From: Melieria omissa
Taxonomy: Eukaryota > Arthropoda > Insecta > Diptera > Ulidiidae
NCBI GenBank assembly: GCA_963971225.1
Contig: OZ020269.1
Coordinates: 11,866,701 to 11,930,700 of the forward strand
Direction of reading: 5' to 3'
Length of the DNA stretch: 64,000 nucleotides
The notes under the pieces were generated by a model. That model worked only from the letters and a program-made list of their open reading frames with translations. It did not search any database and was not told the origin of the DNA. Positions 1-11,520 of this stretch are shown in pieces. Position numbers and translations under genes: made by a program. Within the stretch, counting starts at the first letter, position 1. Each line of letters begins with the position of its first letter.

Positions 1-460
1 TAATTAGTTTTTATCACCGCGACGTGACTTGTGGCGCCACCGCGCACGTCGCCGCATTTCACATTTCACGTGCCTGTTGTGCCGTTTCGCGCGCTCACTA
101 ATGAAGTCGCCCATCAGCCGCGCCGTGGCAACAGTCAATGACACATTCCAGCGAGGCGGTTTGCATATTCCGCGTAAATGGCCAAACTCCAGCGGGAATA
201 TGTAAAATTGGACATTACTGAACACGAGTTGGACTCAACGACAGGTTGGCCGCTGTAGCGGGGTAGTTGTTGTGGTTGGTTTGGGTCTATGGTTTGTTTG
301 GATCCCTTTAAGTTTTATTTGATGAAAAACTTTGATTTTCTGACGCTTTATTGGTTTTCAAGTGTCTGGAAATTTGAATCTAAATCTGCCTGTAGGTAGT
401 TAAGAAAATCGTAGAAAACGATTTGTATTCAAGAAAGGATATATGTAGAATAATTGGAGA
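1..460. other. GC-richer unique DNA, no gene recognised
   Basis: The first 240 bases are clearly richer in G+C and CpG than what follows. They contain short palindrome-like words (cacgtg, gcgcgc) and no recognisable coding frame. A 73-codon open frame on the minus strand (4-225) is Arg-rich and matches no family I know. Such islands in fly intergenic DNA are often conserved regulatory elements, but that is inference from composition only. Confidence 0.3.
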
Positions 461-780
461 TGAGTATGCCAAAATCTCGACTAGTACATTCGGAAACCTC
501 AACGACCCATTGAGATAACCGATAGAGAGTGTGGCAGAGCCCCTCTTATCCTGTGTTCTGTTGTGTCTTATTAATGCCGAGGTTTGAAAACAGTTGGTCG
601 GCCCAATGACGAAGTCATTTTTGATGGGATAATCACAAGGAAAAGGTAGTCATATTAGACAGTGCGCTATGTCCTACCTGTAGGAAGGATAATTTGACAA
701 TGGACCACATTTTCTGTGTTTGCCCACGTACGCCCGAATCAGGTTTGTGACACTGTTTCAGGTTTGTTTTGGCACTGATG
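460..780 (+). pseudogene. LINE relic: C-terminal zinc-knuckle-like segment of a non-LTR retrotransposon polyprotein
   Basis: From 670 the plus strand reads CPTCRKDNLTMDHIFCVCPR, with the CxxC...H...C pattern that follows the RNase H or endonuclease-RT region in many insect LINE ORF2 proteins. It is compared here with the better preserved CRGCG...LHLLCQCP segment of the LINE at 50233-52078. The frame has stops at 607 and 622, so no intact protein exists. The relic is cut on its right by the mariner at 783. It could be chance similarity because only about 25 codons are informative. Confidence 0.35.
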
Positions 781-782
781 TA

Positions 783-1689
783 TAGGGTTTTCCAACAAGA
801 GGTTGGTGATTATTTTGAATCACCCGGTATTTCGGTAGCAGTCACTTTTGAAGCTTTTCTTCTTTGACATTTGACAAGTAGAAACTACGCCATTACTAAA
901 AATGGAACGATACACGCTTCAACAACGCATTGAAATTATTAAAATTCACTACAAAAATGGTGAAAATCTTGCAGTCACAGTTCGCAAAACTAAAGCATTT
1001 TTCAGTCGTCGTGAAGCACCTTGTCGGACCGCAATACAGAAATTGATTTAAAAATTCGAGCTGTTGGGGCAAGTTAGTGATGTGAAGAATAAAACCCGTG
1101 CACGTCGCCCAAGAACAACTGAGAATATTGCTGCTGTAGCCCAAAATGTTGAAGAAAACCCAGGTTTGTTGATTCCTCGTCGTTCTTTGGAATGATGATT
1201 TTTTATGGTCGGAGTTGGATGGTATATCTGGAAAACGTTTACTTTCAACAAGACGGCACTACGTGCCACACAAGCAACGAAACCATTGCTTTTTTACGGG
1301 AAAAGTTTCCGGACCGTGTTATCTCTGGAAGAGGTGATCACAATTGGCCACCGAGATCTTGTGATTTAACACCTTGCGACTTCTTCCTTTGGGGCCACGT
1401 GAAAGATAAGGTGTACGCCAACAGCCCAGCGTCGATTCAAGACCTCAAAGATAGAATTCGTGAGGCTATCGAGGACATAGGGCAGCCACTTTGCGATTTG
1501 GTTATGGAAAATTTCATGAAAAGGATATGGTCCTGTAAGCGTGGTCGTGGTGGCCATTTGGCTGATGTTGATTTTCATTATTAACCGCATACCTTCTTCT
1601 TTATTATGAAATAAACATCCGATCATTTATCTCAAAAAATGGCATTTTGCTTTGAATACCAAAATAACACCTCTTGTTGGAAAACCCTG
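783..1689 (+). mobile_element. Internally deleted rosa-type (DD41D) mariner element
   Basis: The element is 907 bp long. Its terminal inverted repeats match at 20 of 21 positions (left 783-803, starting TAGGGTTTTCCAACAAGAGG; right 1669-1689). It is flanked by TA at 781-782 and 1690-1691, the target duplication of the Tc1/mariner superfamily. Full-length relatives are roughly 1.3 kb, so about a third is missing. The internal transposase is broken (see the pseudogene entry). The intact ends mean it could still be cut by a transposase supplied in trans, but that is inference. The DD41D spacing places it with 'rosa', described from Ceratitis rosa. Confidence 0.88.
902..1584 (+). pseudogene. Broken DD41D mariner transposase
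   Basis: The reading starts at the ATG at 902 (MERYTLQQRIEIIKIHY), a mariner-type N-terminal helix-turn-helix. An in-frame TAA lies at 1049-1051. The frame continues through RRPRTTENIAAVAQN to RRSLE, then stops at about 1193. There a deletion joins the linker to the catalytic core and removes the first catalytic aspartate. Just downstream, DDFLWSELDGI reads in one frame and ENVYFQQDG in another, so a frameshift lies near 1225. The rest, on the open frame 1192-1584, is the C-terminal catalytic half. It has Asp21 in FQQDGTTCHT and Asp63 in LTPCDFFLWG, with 41 residues between them (DD41D), then WPPRSCD and a normal C-terminus. With a stop, a frameshift and a missing Asp, no active enzyme is made. 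Confidence 0.87.
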
Positions 1690-4284
1690 TATTAAGAAGC
1701 TACTACTTTGGCTTCTCGGCACCACAGGATCTACTCAGATTTTTTCGGAGTTTGGGCACACTTAAAGCAAGTCAACAGGAAATATCAAGTTACAGTACAA
1801 TGAGAAAGGGTAATAATTAATTTTTCATTCGGTGCTTTTACTTATTAATTAATTATTTATTTATTTAGTTCTTTATTATTATTTATTTATTTATTTGCTT
1901 ATTGTTTTATTTATTATTTCTCTTTACTTTATTCGACTTACACTGTTGGCGCTTGTCAACACCAAAACTGACTTGTAGTACTATTCTTGGCTGCCTTTTC
2001 CTATTCTCGAACATATCAGCATTACCTCGAACCATCTGTGCAATTATTCCTGAAATATTACTATAGCGCCTAAAACTATGCAATGCTGCTGCTGCCAACA
2101 AAGCTTGTCCAGTGTTGTCGGTTTGCCTTTGCTGGGGGGCGCGTAATAGAAACCAATATAAAAATTGTTGCATATGCCTAGGGGCCAGAACTGAACACAG
2201 TACAACTATCTCTACAAACAGAGAGAGACTGAGAAAAAGCAAACACCGAGGCAAATTTATTGTGCGAATTAATAAGTGATAACAAAAATTACCACCAAAT
2301 TGCCAAACATGGTCCATTCACTTACACAGAAATGTATATAACATTCCATCTCCAATGGACAGCGACTGCTCTGCATGGAAATACGCGAAAGTGCACTAAC
2401 CGTCATGCAGACATTCAAAATAATGCAAATAATAACAATAACAATTCAATAGGTTCACGAAGACGGCAAATGGCGCACAGCAAACTAATTGGCTGGCATG
2501 TAGTGGCAAATGTAGCGCACACACACACACACAGACACACAAATTCATTGGTTACATTGGTTAGTGCTCGTATGTTGAGGTATGTTAGAATGTTAGAAAG
2601 GGCAGCGATACGGGCGCACGCACACATTATTACCCCAGCGCATACACATACAAACACAAACACACACACACAGGACGTTCTGCGAACAAGAAAAACGCAC
2701 CTAAGTGCACACAATCAATTTTAACGCCGATGAGTTTCAATTTCTTGGTACAGCTCGCATTGACGTCGTGAGAAATTGCTGCACGGTGCGAGGTGGCGCG
2801 CTTTCGTATGTAGCTAGCTATGTGTGTGTGAATTCACATGAAGCGTTGAAGCATTGAAGCAACAATTTGCAAAATTGCAAACGGAAATATTCTCTGGTCG
2901 GCACATTTTCTCTGCCGTTCGCTCGTTTTCTTGTTATTTTCGCTTTATTGCTGCCGCATATGCTGACATGGCGGCGGCCATTGCAGCAGACACATATGTA
3001 AATGTAAACCTCATACATACGGACTCTCACCCAGGCAAGCATGTGTGTCTCTGTATGTAGTATGGAAATTGCCCACACATTATCGCATACTTTTCAATTA
3101 GCATCACGTAGCAACAGCACTTTATGCCGCAAACTTCACACCGACCAACACAGATCAGACTACGGAAATATGTTTGTAAATGCGTGCAGCGTCTGACTGA
3201 CTCGGCAAATTTGCGCCTCACACACACTCATACACACGTAGGCATGTGTCTGTTGTGTTGGCCTTCATCATTGCCGCTCAATTGCTCCTCAAGACAATTT
3301 GCAACACAATCTTTTCTCTCCATTTGCTTGACTATGTGCATAAGTCATATAAATGCCTACACACATATGCACATTCTTATATACATATGTACGAAAATGT
3401 ATGGCTTCGACTCTGCAGCATTTAATTAAGCAGCTTACGTTGGCATGTTGAAGCGGATTGCAGTTGCTTGTCAGAAAAAAGTTACAATGCGTTTGGCTGT
3501 TCGCCGTTGGTGAATGCGTTCATGAAATATGCCAAATATGTTAAATTCATTTCAATTTAATACAATTGAATTCAAGAAATTCAAATTAATTAATGGTATT
3601 GTCTTCAATAGTAATAATTGAAATAATTTCAGAAATTTTGCCCCCTAATGTGGCGAGCAAAGTTGCAGCAATAATTTGCAAATATATGCACAAAAGCGTC
3701 TAGCAAAATGCAAATTCAATGAGGTAATTTCCACCCCCCCCCCCTCTCCGCCTCATTGGCAACATAAGTGTCAAGTGCACCGTGACTGACGTTGCCACGT
3801 TGCACCTAACATCGCTGCTGTTATTGCGAGTATTTCTGTTGCTATTTCCGCTGCAGCCGCTGACTTCTAACACCGCTATTGCTGCATTTGTTGCTACTAA
3901 ATGAAGTGTGAGAAGAAGTGAAGGCGCAAACCCGCAGGCGTACGTGCAGCCAACGTACAAAACATGGATGGATTGCAGCCATGACGTCGACAAGTGCTGG
4001 GAAACCTGCACAAAAGATCACATTACACATACAGTTAACGAGGTAAATAGTGCTATTTCCAGAATACTGTGTGGTCGTTAGAGACTCGCGCACACACACA
4101 CCCACAAACATACCAACAGAGAACAGCACACAAACGTACACTGTAAAGAAAAGTGGTTTGAGTTGCTGGCAATGTGAAGTCTGGTAGTTGAACTGGCCTG
4201 TTTGGTGTAATTTTTAGTGGAATTTAAAAAAAAATGTTCCTGGAATGTTTGGTGTGTTGCATTAACTAGATATATTGAGCTTTG
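1690..4284. other. Unique non-coding DNA with CA/GT microsatellites
   Basis: No gene was recognised. The stretch contains (CA)n tracts near 2518-2540 and 2643-2672, ATTT-type low complexity at 1850-1915, a C10 run near 3733-3742 and several 60-140-codon open frames that look like chance frames over CA repeats. Composition is ordinary AT-rich fly intergenic DNA. Confidence 0.6.
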
Positions 4285-4642
4285 GAGCTTTGGCAGCCGC
4301 CGTGGCTCAGTTGGTTAGTGCGCGGTCCAAGCGAGTCGCATGCAGAGCGACGCTAGTTCGAATTCTGCATGTAGTAACACCTAAAAAAAATAACGGGAAA
4401 CTCGTTTTCTCTTTCGGTGGCTGTCCTCTCAGCTGGAAATGGCAAACCTCTGAAAGTAAAAATTGCCTATGAAAAAGCTCCCAACCTGCCGTTCGGAACC
4501 GGCATAAAACTGTAGGTCCCTTCCACCCGCGTACAAAATTCACACGCACAACACGGGTGGTTGCGGGAAGCTAGGCCTTAGTCTCGCGTAAGCGGGCTGT
4601 CGTGCCAATCAATTATTATTTATTATTATTATTGAGCTTTGG
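4285..4642 (+). mobile_element. tRNA-derived SINE with 9-bp target duplications
   Basis: The body is 4294-4633, flanked by identical GAGCTTTGG at 4285-4293 and 4634-4642. The head is tRNA-like. It has a pol III A box TGGCTCAGTTGG at 4303-4314 and a B box AGTTCGAATTC at 4355-4365. A central domain follows, including GGCAAACCTCTGAAAGTAAA and CGTTCGGAACCGGCATAAAA before CTGTAGGTCCC. The 3' end reads GGGCTGTCGTGCCA and then (ATT)n. It is the same family as 34816-35138. SINEs encode no protein and need a LINE's enzyme. The clean duplication suggests a fairly young insertion. Confidence 0.9.
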
Positions 4643-4730
4643 TTTCAGAAATTATCCAAATCATTTGAAGTGAAATTGCCCATTAAACTATTTTTAACAA
4701 TTGCTTGTTTACCAAGTTAAAAAATATAAA

Positions 4731-5205
4731 AAAATAAAATAAAATAAAATAAAATAAAATAAAATAAAATAAAATAAAATAAAATAAAATAAAATAAAAT
4801 AAAATAAAGTAAAACAAAATAAAATAAAATAAAATAAAATAAAATAAAATAAAACAAAATAAAATAAAATAAAATAAAATAAAATAAAATAAAATAAAAT
4901 AAAATAAAATAAAATAAAATAAAATAAAATAAAATAAAATAAAATACAATAAAATAAAAGAAAATAAAATAAAATAAAATAAAATAAAATAAAATAAAAT
5001 AAAATAAAATAAAATAAAATAAAATAAAATAAAATAAAATAAAATAAAATAAAATAAAATAAAATAAGATAAAATAAAATAAAATAAAATAAAATAAAAT
5101 AAAATAAAATAAAATAAAATAAAATGAAATGAAATAAAATAAAATAAAATAAAATAAAATAAAATAAAATAAAATAAAATAAAATAAAATAAAATGAAAT
5201 GAAAT
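4731..5205. repeat. (AAAAT)n pentanucleotide array
   Basis: About 95 copies of AAAAT run with scattered single-base variants (AAAGT, AAAAC, AAAAG, AAGAT, GAAAT). The phase is kept almost throughout, so the array grew by whole-unit slippage. Long minus-strand open frames here only translate the repeat. It begins about 100 bp downstream of the SINE. Confidence 0.97.
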
Positions 5206-6609
5206 GACGAATTATGCAGACAGTCAGGCAGGACAGAGACTTATATGTTGGATGGCGCAAAAGTTGTCACCCAGTATTCTTTGGCTCTAATTTGTTTATG
5301 AATGAATGAATGATTCATTAATTCATTCTTTCAGAGCCCTTGCTACGAATGCATTTGCTTTCATAAGCAAAACTAAAGTAATAAAAAATATATAAAAATG
5401 TTGATTTTAGCTCAATACACAAAAATCTTCAACGAAATCCTCGTATATTTAATTTCTACCTATGAATTGTACCAATCAACTAACCAGCAAGCAAAAAAAC
5501 AAACTTTTCAAAGACAATTCCTTTCCTGTTCCTTCACGAAAGCAAAAAACTAGCAACTCACTAACTAACAAAATTAATTTCATTAATTTCTACTGTAAAT
5601 TCGCAAATTTACCACATAATTTCTAGTTGAACGCACACACAAGTCTGGTCGTGTGTTTGTGTGTTTGTGAAAGTGAGAGTACTATCTGGCAATGTTGCTT
5701 CCAAGACACAACATAACGTCATGCCACGACAATCACCACCGCCAACAGCCACGCGCACTCGCTGCGGTTCCACGCCTTTTTCCGCCTTCGTTCCGTTCGC
5801 CGCACATCTCGACACAAACTGGCACAATGGCGCTGCGTCGCTCGAGCGGAGCGGTTTAATAATAAAACCATTTGCAAAACCATTCAGCAGGCCGTTAACG
5901 AACGAACGTGTCTGTCATGCTGAATGCGGTAACGGCGGTTGCGGCATTGCTGTTGCTATTGTTGTTGTTGTTGTTGTTGTTGCTGTTAGTACTGATGCGG
6001 TGCTTGTATGCGTTGGCGTGGCCTTGCACATGTGGGTGTCGTCGATGTTGGGCAATGCTGACGCAAACGTTTGTGGCGCACATTGCTGACGGCAACGTCT
6101 TTGGTTGGCTGCTTTAGTTGCCACTCGGCTTGGTAGTTTGCGAATCGGTGAATTGTCAATTGTTGAATTTGTAAAGTTAATAAGTGTTTCTGTGTGTGCA
6201 TATGCCCCTCCCTCTCCCTTCTCGCTTTTTGCTTGTTCAATTTTGCATTTTCCAAAACGTTTGCGCTGCGTTGAGTTGTCGCTATCATACTTGTTGTTGT
6301 TGTTGTTGTTGCTGCGCATTGTCATCATCAATGTCAACGATGGCTTTTGGCAAAATTGCTTTTGCTAATGGCAGACAAAGCGATATTTGCATGCAAGTGC
6401 AGTTGGCCCAAATACATACACAATGCGGCATTCATATGCACTAACGCACTCACATACACACACAAATCAAATTCGTTAAACCAAAAGCTTTACATGCAGT
6501 TGCGACTTTCAATTGTGGAGCTTATTTGCGAAAATTTTTATTTATTGTAAAATATTAAAATCTGGTCTCAAGCTCTCATGACCGAAAATACACATTTATA
6601 CAAAAAGTG
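5206..6609. other. Unique non-coding DNA with GTT runs
   Basis: No gene was recognised. (GTT)n tracts lie at about 5957-5990 and 6290-6312, and a GC-richer patch lies at 5690-5940. The overlapping open frames of 70-140 codons at 5660-6440 lie on both strands over the trinucleotide runs, which is the pattern of chance frames. Confidence 0.55.
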
Positions 6610-6830
6610 AAAAAGGTAGAAGTGGCCGCCTAAAGTAACAGCCCACTTAAGCCATGGAGGCCCTGAAGACCTTTTGTGATAACACAGTCAAGTTGCTCAC
6701 TTATTAAACCAGTTTGAGATCCTTACGAGTCATAGTAGACTGTAAATAATCCCATTGGCTAGAACTCCTAGATAGTTGAGGAAGTAGCTCACCAGGTGAG
6801 TCTTACTTCTTCTTCGTAATGCAAAACAAG
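6610..6830 (-). mobile_element. LINE 3'-end relic (same family as the LINE at 50233-52078)
   Basis: Read on the minus strand, the segment has a plausible ORF end, then GTTATCACAAAAGG, then a GGCCTCC...GGCGGCCACTTCTACC terminus. This matches in order the 3' untranslated end of the LINE at 50233 (GGTATCACAATGAGCC ... GGCTGCCACTCCAACC) and the tail of the SINE at 42687. It is diverged and lacks a clear target duplication. Confidence 0.45.
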
Positions 6831-9800
6831 CACATAGAAGTTGAAGTACACTTGCTGCCTCTTCCTCGAACATACGGCTTTAAAAAAAGTTTTTACAAAA
6901 AACAGATACATGTGTCAAATTGGATATTAACCCGTTTCAACAGAACAGACTTCTATCATTAAAAGCGAACAAATGTTACTCATACGCCCCGTCAAACACT
7001 TTCACTCGTTTCTTTAACCTTTTGTGGTTGCATTTCTTTCTCTTCCATGCTTCTCAATCAATTTTAAATACACACATTAGTAGCCAGTGGTGCACACATG
7101 GGGGTTCTGGGGGTTCAAACCCCTAATACAAAAGTTGCTGGTGCAAAATATGGTTTCAAATGGCATCGAGCTCAAAAATTGTAGGCAAAACCGCTCCCAA
7201 AAATAAATAAAGTGAATAAACGAAACTAAATGAATTTCTGTGTGCGCCTCTGTTAGTTGCCTGAACAGAGAATTTCGTAACAATGGCTGTAGTTGTGGCT
7301 GTGGTAGGACCTGTCAAAAGTTGAAATGTATGAAATTTTTTTTTGTAGCTCTGACTTTGACGCAGATTGATTTAATTTTAAGTTTGTTGTACTACATATG
7401 ACTTTTAATTCTGAAATATGAAGCATAAAAAAATTAAAGGAAAATATTAAAAATAAAAAATTTTTGGAATTTTATTTTTTGTTGAAATTTCTTTTAAAAA
7501 TGCCAATCAAACTTTTACAACTCTCGTTGTTCAATGTGTTCACAACTTTCAAATATGATCAGTTGATTTGACTGCCACATCGTTTGTGGCTTTTTTATTG
7601 CATTCTGTTCAGGCATTTAAAATTCATTGACTAATAACTTTTTAGTAAATTTTTTTGGATTTTATGAATAATTTTGTGTTATTGCTGTTGGAAATATTTG
7701 CAAGCCAATTAAAGATTAGCAAAGTTTTTCTTTTTTTCTTTTACACTCACACTGCACAAACTTTTCGTAATGAATTTATATAAATATTGCATAATTTATT
7801 GCATTGTTTTGCAGTAAATAAATCAAAATTTCAACTACAAAGTTAACAAGCACAGATAAAAAATTAATTCATTTGACAAAAACTCACACACACCCAGAAA
7901 ACACAATTTATTGTTTATATTTGTTTGTGATGCTAAAACAACAAAGTAATATTGTAGACACAATCAGTCACACTCACACATACACACACGCACATGCACG
8001 CAGCAACTGATAGCTAAACAAACAAATCAGTGCGACGACGAAATTGAAATTTCGTTCTAAATGCACAAATTGATTTTTGATTGAACGAACAGTTTTCCCG
8101 AACATCTGATAAAATGTGCAATGGGCATGAAAACCATATTTCATTTTGACAGCACATAAGTGATGCTACGTCTGTGTGCCACTGTGTCTGTGTGTGTGAA
8201 AATAACAATGCAAAAAAATTTCAATTGCAATGGACTGTGCAGTGTTCGGCGTGCAACAAATACAACGTTGAGGACGAGTGCAGGATTAATTGAAAATGGA
8301 AAATTTATGACAAATGCCAAACATTTCAGTTCACAATTTTGTTGTTTAAATGTTGTAGCGTTTTAGGCGCCTGCGGTGTGGCAGCGAGCGTAAACAGTGA
8401 ATAGAAAAACTATGTAAAGCGTGTTGTTGCAGCACAAAAAAAAGAAACAGCACAGTGGTTTGAATATATTAAATGGCGCAAGCAATGCTAGACAAAATAT
8501 TCAAAATGGCGAGAAGGCCACAACACACACCAACATTTACCCAAAAAGAAATAACGAAGTGTTGGCATAGTATTTAGTTTTTTTTGCCAACTATACTTGT
8601 CTGAGTTTTTAGATTAAAAAAAAAGAAAAATAAAAAAAATAAAATACAACAAACTTCTACGCAAACTAAGCAAAAATCACCATTAAAAATTTTATTTATT
8701 TATTCAATATTTCTGCATAAAGTGCGGCAACATGAGGACCACAAAAACGGCTTTAACCGCGACCGGGCGCACATTTGTGCCAACACTTGCGGCGCTAAAA
8801 CCCACACACACATATTTATAGAAGGTATATGTGTGCGTGGGTGGTATGCATGTGAGTGTGTTCGTCTAGTTATGTTTGTATGTATGTTGGATGTTATGTG
8901 CGCTCGAGCGACTACAGCCACATCGGCATATTGGCGCTTACACATGCTCGCCGAGGCAAACGGCCGCTCATTGTCGTATAAGTAATGCACAATAAAACGC
9001 CACAAAATATGCTAAGAATATTATGCTTCAAGAATTATATGCCTTTATATGCGAAAATAAGCACCAGAAAACATGGTACAAAATAATTGTGCTCGCTTTA
9101 AGCTGCGTTGTTATTGTTATGCCTTTTGATTTTTTTTTTGGACACACTTTAGTATTTGAACAGGAAGCAACGTTACGCTAAACTTTACACTTCAAAGTTG
9201 ACTAATTTCATAAATAAAAACTATACAAAAAAATTCAGTGTACTTAAAGCGTTTAGCCATTTGTGCCTCAATTACAATAGTTTTTTTTTCATTTCCATGT
9301 TCGTCACAGCGCACCCTGTAGTCGGCCATAATTGTTACATTTCTCTGTATGAGTGTGAGTGTGAGTGTGTATACACACACTCACACAGTGTGAGTGGTTT
9401 TTTGAGTTTTTGTTGTAGTTATTGCTGTTGGCGTAACGAAAATATGACGACATGTGGTATCCCAACCAACATTATTGGTGTATTTGAATCTTCAACCATG
9501 CGGTTGTGTTGCCTAGTGGGTCCGTACATGTGCCTGTGTGTTGGTTTGTCCGTATATTCGGCTGTACCGTTTTGTTGACGAGGCCGAGCTATCCTCTTAA
9601 CGGCGTTGTCCAGCGGTCGACAATACGCAAACAGTACTTTTCGTTAACAAGAACGATCACAATGTTGTTGGGCTTTGTTCAGCAAATACTTAGTTGTGTG
9701 TTGGAGTTTACTTTAGTATAAATATGTATATTTTTCTAATATTAAGATATGTTCAGACTATGTGAATTAAAAAAAAAAAACCCAATAAATTTTGCCAGAG
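6831..9800. other. Non-coding DNA, no gene recognised
   Basis: AT-rich unique sequence with CA/GT tracts (7970-7995, 9350-9390). At 7086 a MITE-like end CAGTGGTGCACA followed by GGGGGTTCAAACCCC resembles the right end of the MITE at 16333-16490, but no matching second end was found nearby. At 9355-9385 a GTGAGTGTG/CACACTCAC run forms a near-palindrome. Confidence 0.5.
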
Positions 9801-9819
9801 TTTGATGAAAATATTCTCA

Positions 9820-11520
9820 GAAAAAGTGAAGGTAAAAAATTTAATATTTTTGTTAAAATATTTTATTTATTTTAGTCAAATATTTATTTGATCAAATATT
9901 TTAACAAGAATGTGTGAAATTTCTTATAGTATGTATCAAATATTTCACAGATTCTTCTTAGAAAGAGTGAAGATCCAAAAAATTTTTTATGTTTGGTCAA
10001 ATATTTAGGTAGTCAAAATATTTGATCAAATATTTGACCAAGATTGTGTTATATTTGACCCATAAATGTAGAAAAATTTAACTAAATAATTTAACTTGTT
10101 TCTGGTAAAATATTTGACTTACTTTGCTCAAATATTTGACCTACGCTTGATCAAATATTTAGTTGTTCAAAAGAAAAAGTTGGTCAAATATTTGACCAAG
10201 AATGTATAATATTTGACCAAAAATCCATCAAATATTTGACCAAGAATGTATTATTAATTTGTCCAAAAACGTATCAAATATTTGATATATTCTTCTCAGA
10301 AAAAGTAAAGGTCAGAAAGGTCTTCTATGTTTAGTCTCATATTTAGATAAGCAATGATTATTAGGTCAAACATTTGAACAAGAATATGTTATATTTGACC
10401 CAGAAACATGGGAGAAATTTAAGTAAAAAATTAAACTTGTTTCTGGTAAAATATTTGACTAACTTTGGACTAACTTTCGTCAAATATTTGGTTGATCAAA
10501 AGATTGGGTCAAATATTTCACCAAGAATGTGTAATATTTGATTAGAATGTATCAAATATTTGACAGTTTAGAAATAGTGAAAATGAAAAAATTCTTCTAT
10601 GTTTTGTCAAATATTTAGTTGGTCAAAAGATTTGGTCAAGTATTTGGCAAAGAATGTATAATATTTGACCACAAATGTATCAAATTTTTGATATATTATT
10701 TTTAGAAAAAGTGTATGTCAAAACAGTTTTCTATGTTTGATCAAATATTTAGGTGGTAAAATGATTAGGACAAATATTTGAACAATAATGTTATATCTCA
10801 CCAAGAAAATGTCAAAGTTTTGAGAAATTCTTTTTGGAAAAAGTGTATTTTAAAACCATAGACCTAGTTTTGATCAAATATTTGACTAACGCTTGGTCAA
10901 TATATATATATATAAATATTTAGTTGGCTAAAAGATTAGATCAAATATTTGACCAAGAATATGTTATATTTGATCCAGAAATATAGAAACAATTTAAGTA
11001 CAATTTAACTTGTTTCTGGTAAAATATTTGACGTACTTCGGTCAAATATTTGCCTCACACTTGGTAAAATATTTATTTGATCAAAAGATTGCGTCAAATA
11101 TTTGACCTAGAATGGTATGGATGGAATAGTAATATTTGATTAGAATGTTTCAAATATTTGACAGTTTCAGTATTCTTCTTAGAAAAAGTGAAAATTAAAA
11201 AATTCTTTTATGTTTGGTCAAAATATTTGGTCAAATACTTGAACAATGATGTTATACCTCACCAATAAAATGTCAAAGTTGTAAGGTAATCTTTTTAAAA
11301 AAGGTATATATTAAAAAATTTACCTAGTTTTGATAAAATATTTGACTAACGCTTGGTCAAGTATTGAGTTGGTCAAAAGATTATGTCAAATATTTGAACA
11401 AGAATGTATTTGTTATATTGAGCCTAATACATCTCACATATTTGACTTAATCTATTGGTCAAATATTTGACCCACTCTTGATCACATATTTAGTTGATCA
11501 ACTATTTAGCTTTAAATTTT
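9820..11520. repeat. AT-rich complex satellite built on the palindrome GGTCAAATATTTGACC
   Basis: The core TCAAATATTT(GA) recurs several dozen times over 1.7 kb. Perfect forms lie at 10182-10197 (within the 20-bp palindrome 10180-10199) and 11457-11472. Longer phrases recur in order. CTTGTTTCTGGTAAAATATT appears near 10095, 10435 and 11010. TTCTT(A/C)TAGAAAAAGTGAA-like phrases appear near 9950, 10290, 10570, 10690 and 11170. CTCACCAA(G/T)AAAATGTCAAAG appears near 10797 and 11255. This indicates a degenerate higher-order array of several hundred bases per unit. No coding frame of note. Confidence 0.88.

Noticed and set aside
4294..4370. A tRNA gene at the SINE head
   Set aside because: A and B boxes are present, but the sequence does not fold as a complete tRNA that I can verify, and it is continuous with SINE body, tail and target duplications.
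4683..5260. Long minus-strand open frames (up to 183 codons) of YFILF repeats
   Set aside because: They translate the (AAAAT)n array; a pentamer without stops stays open by construction.
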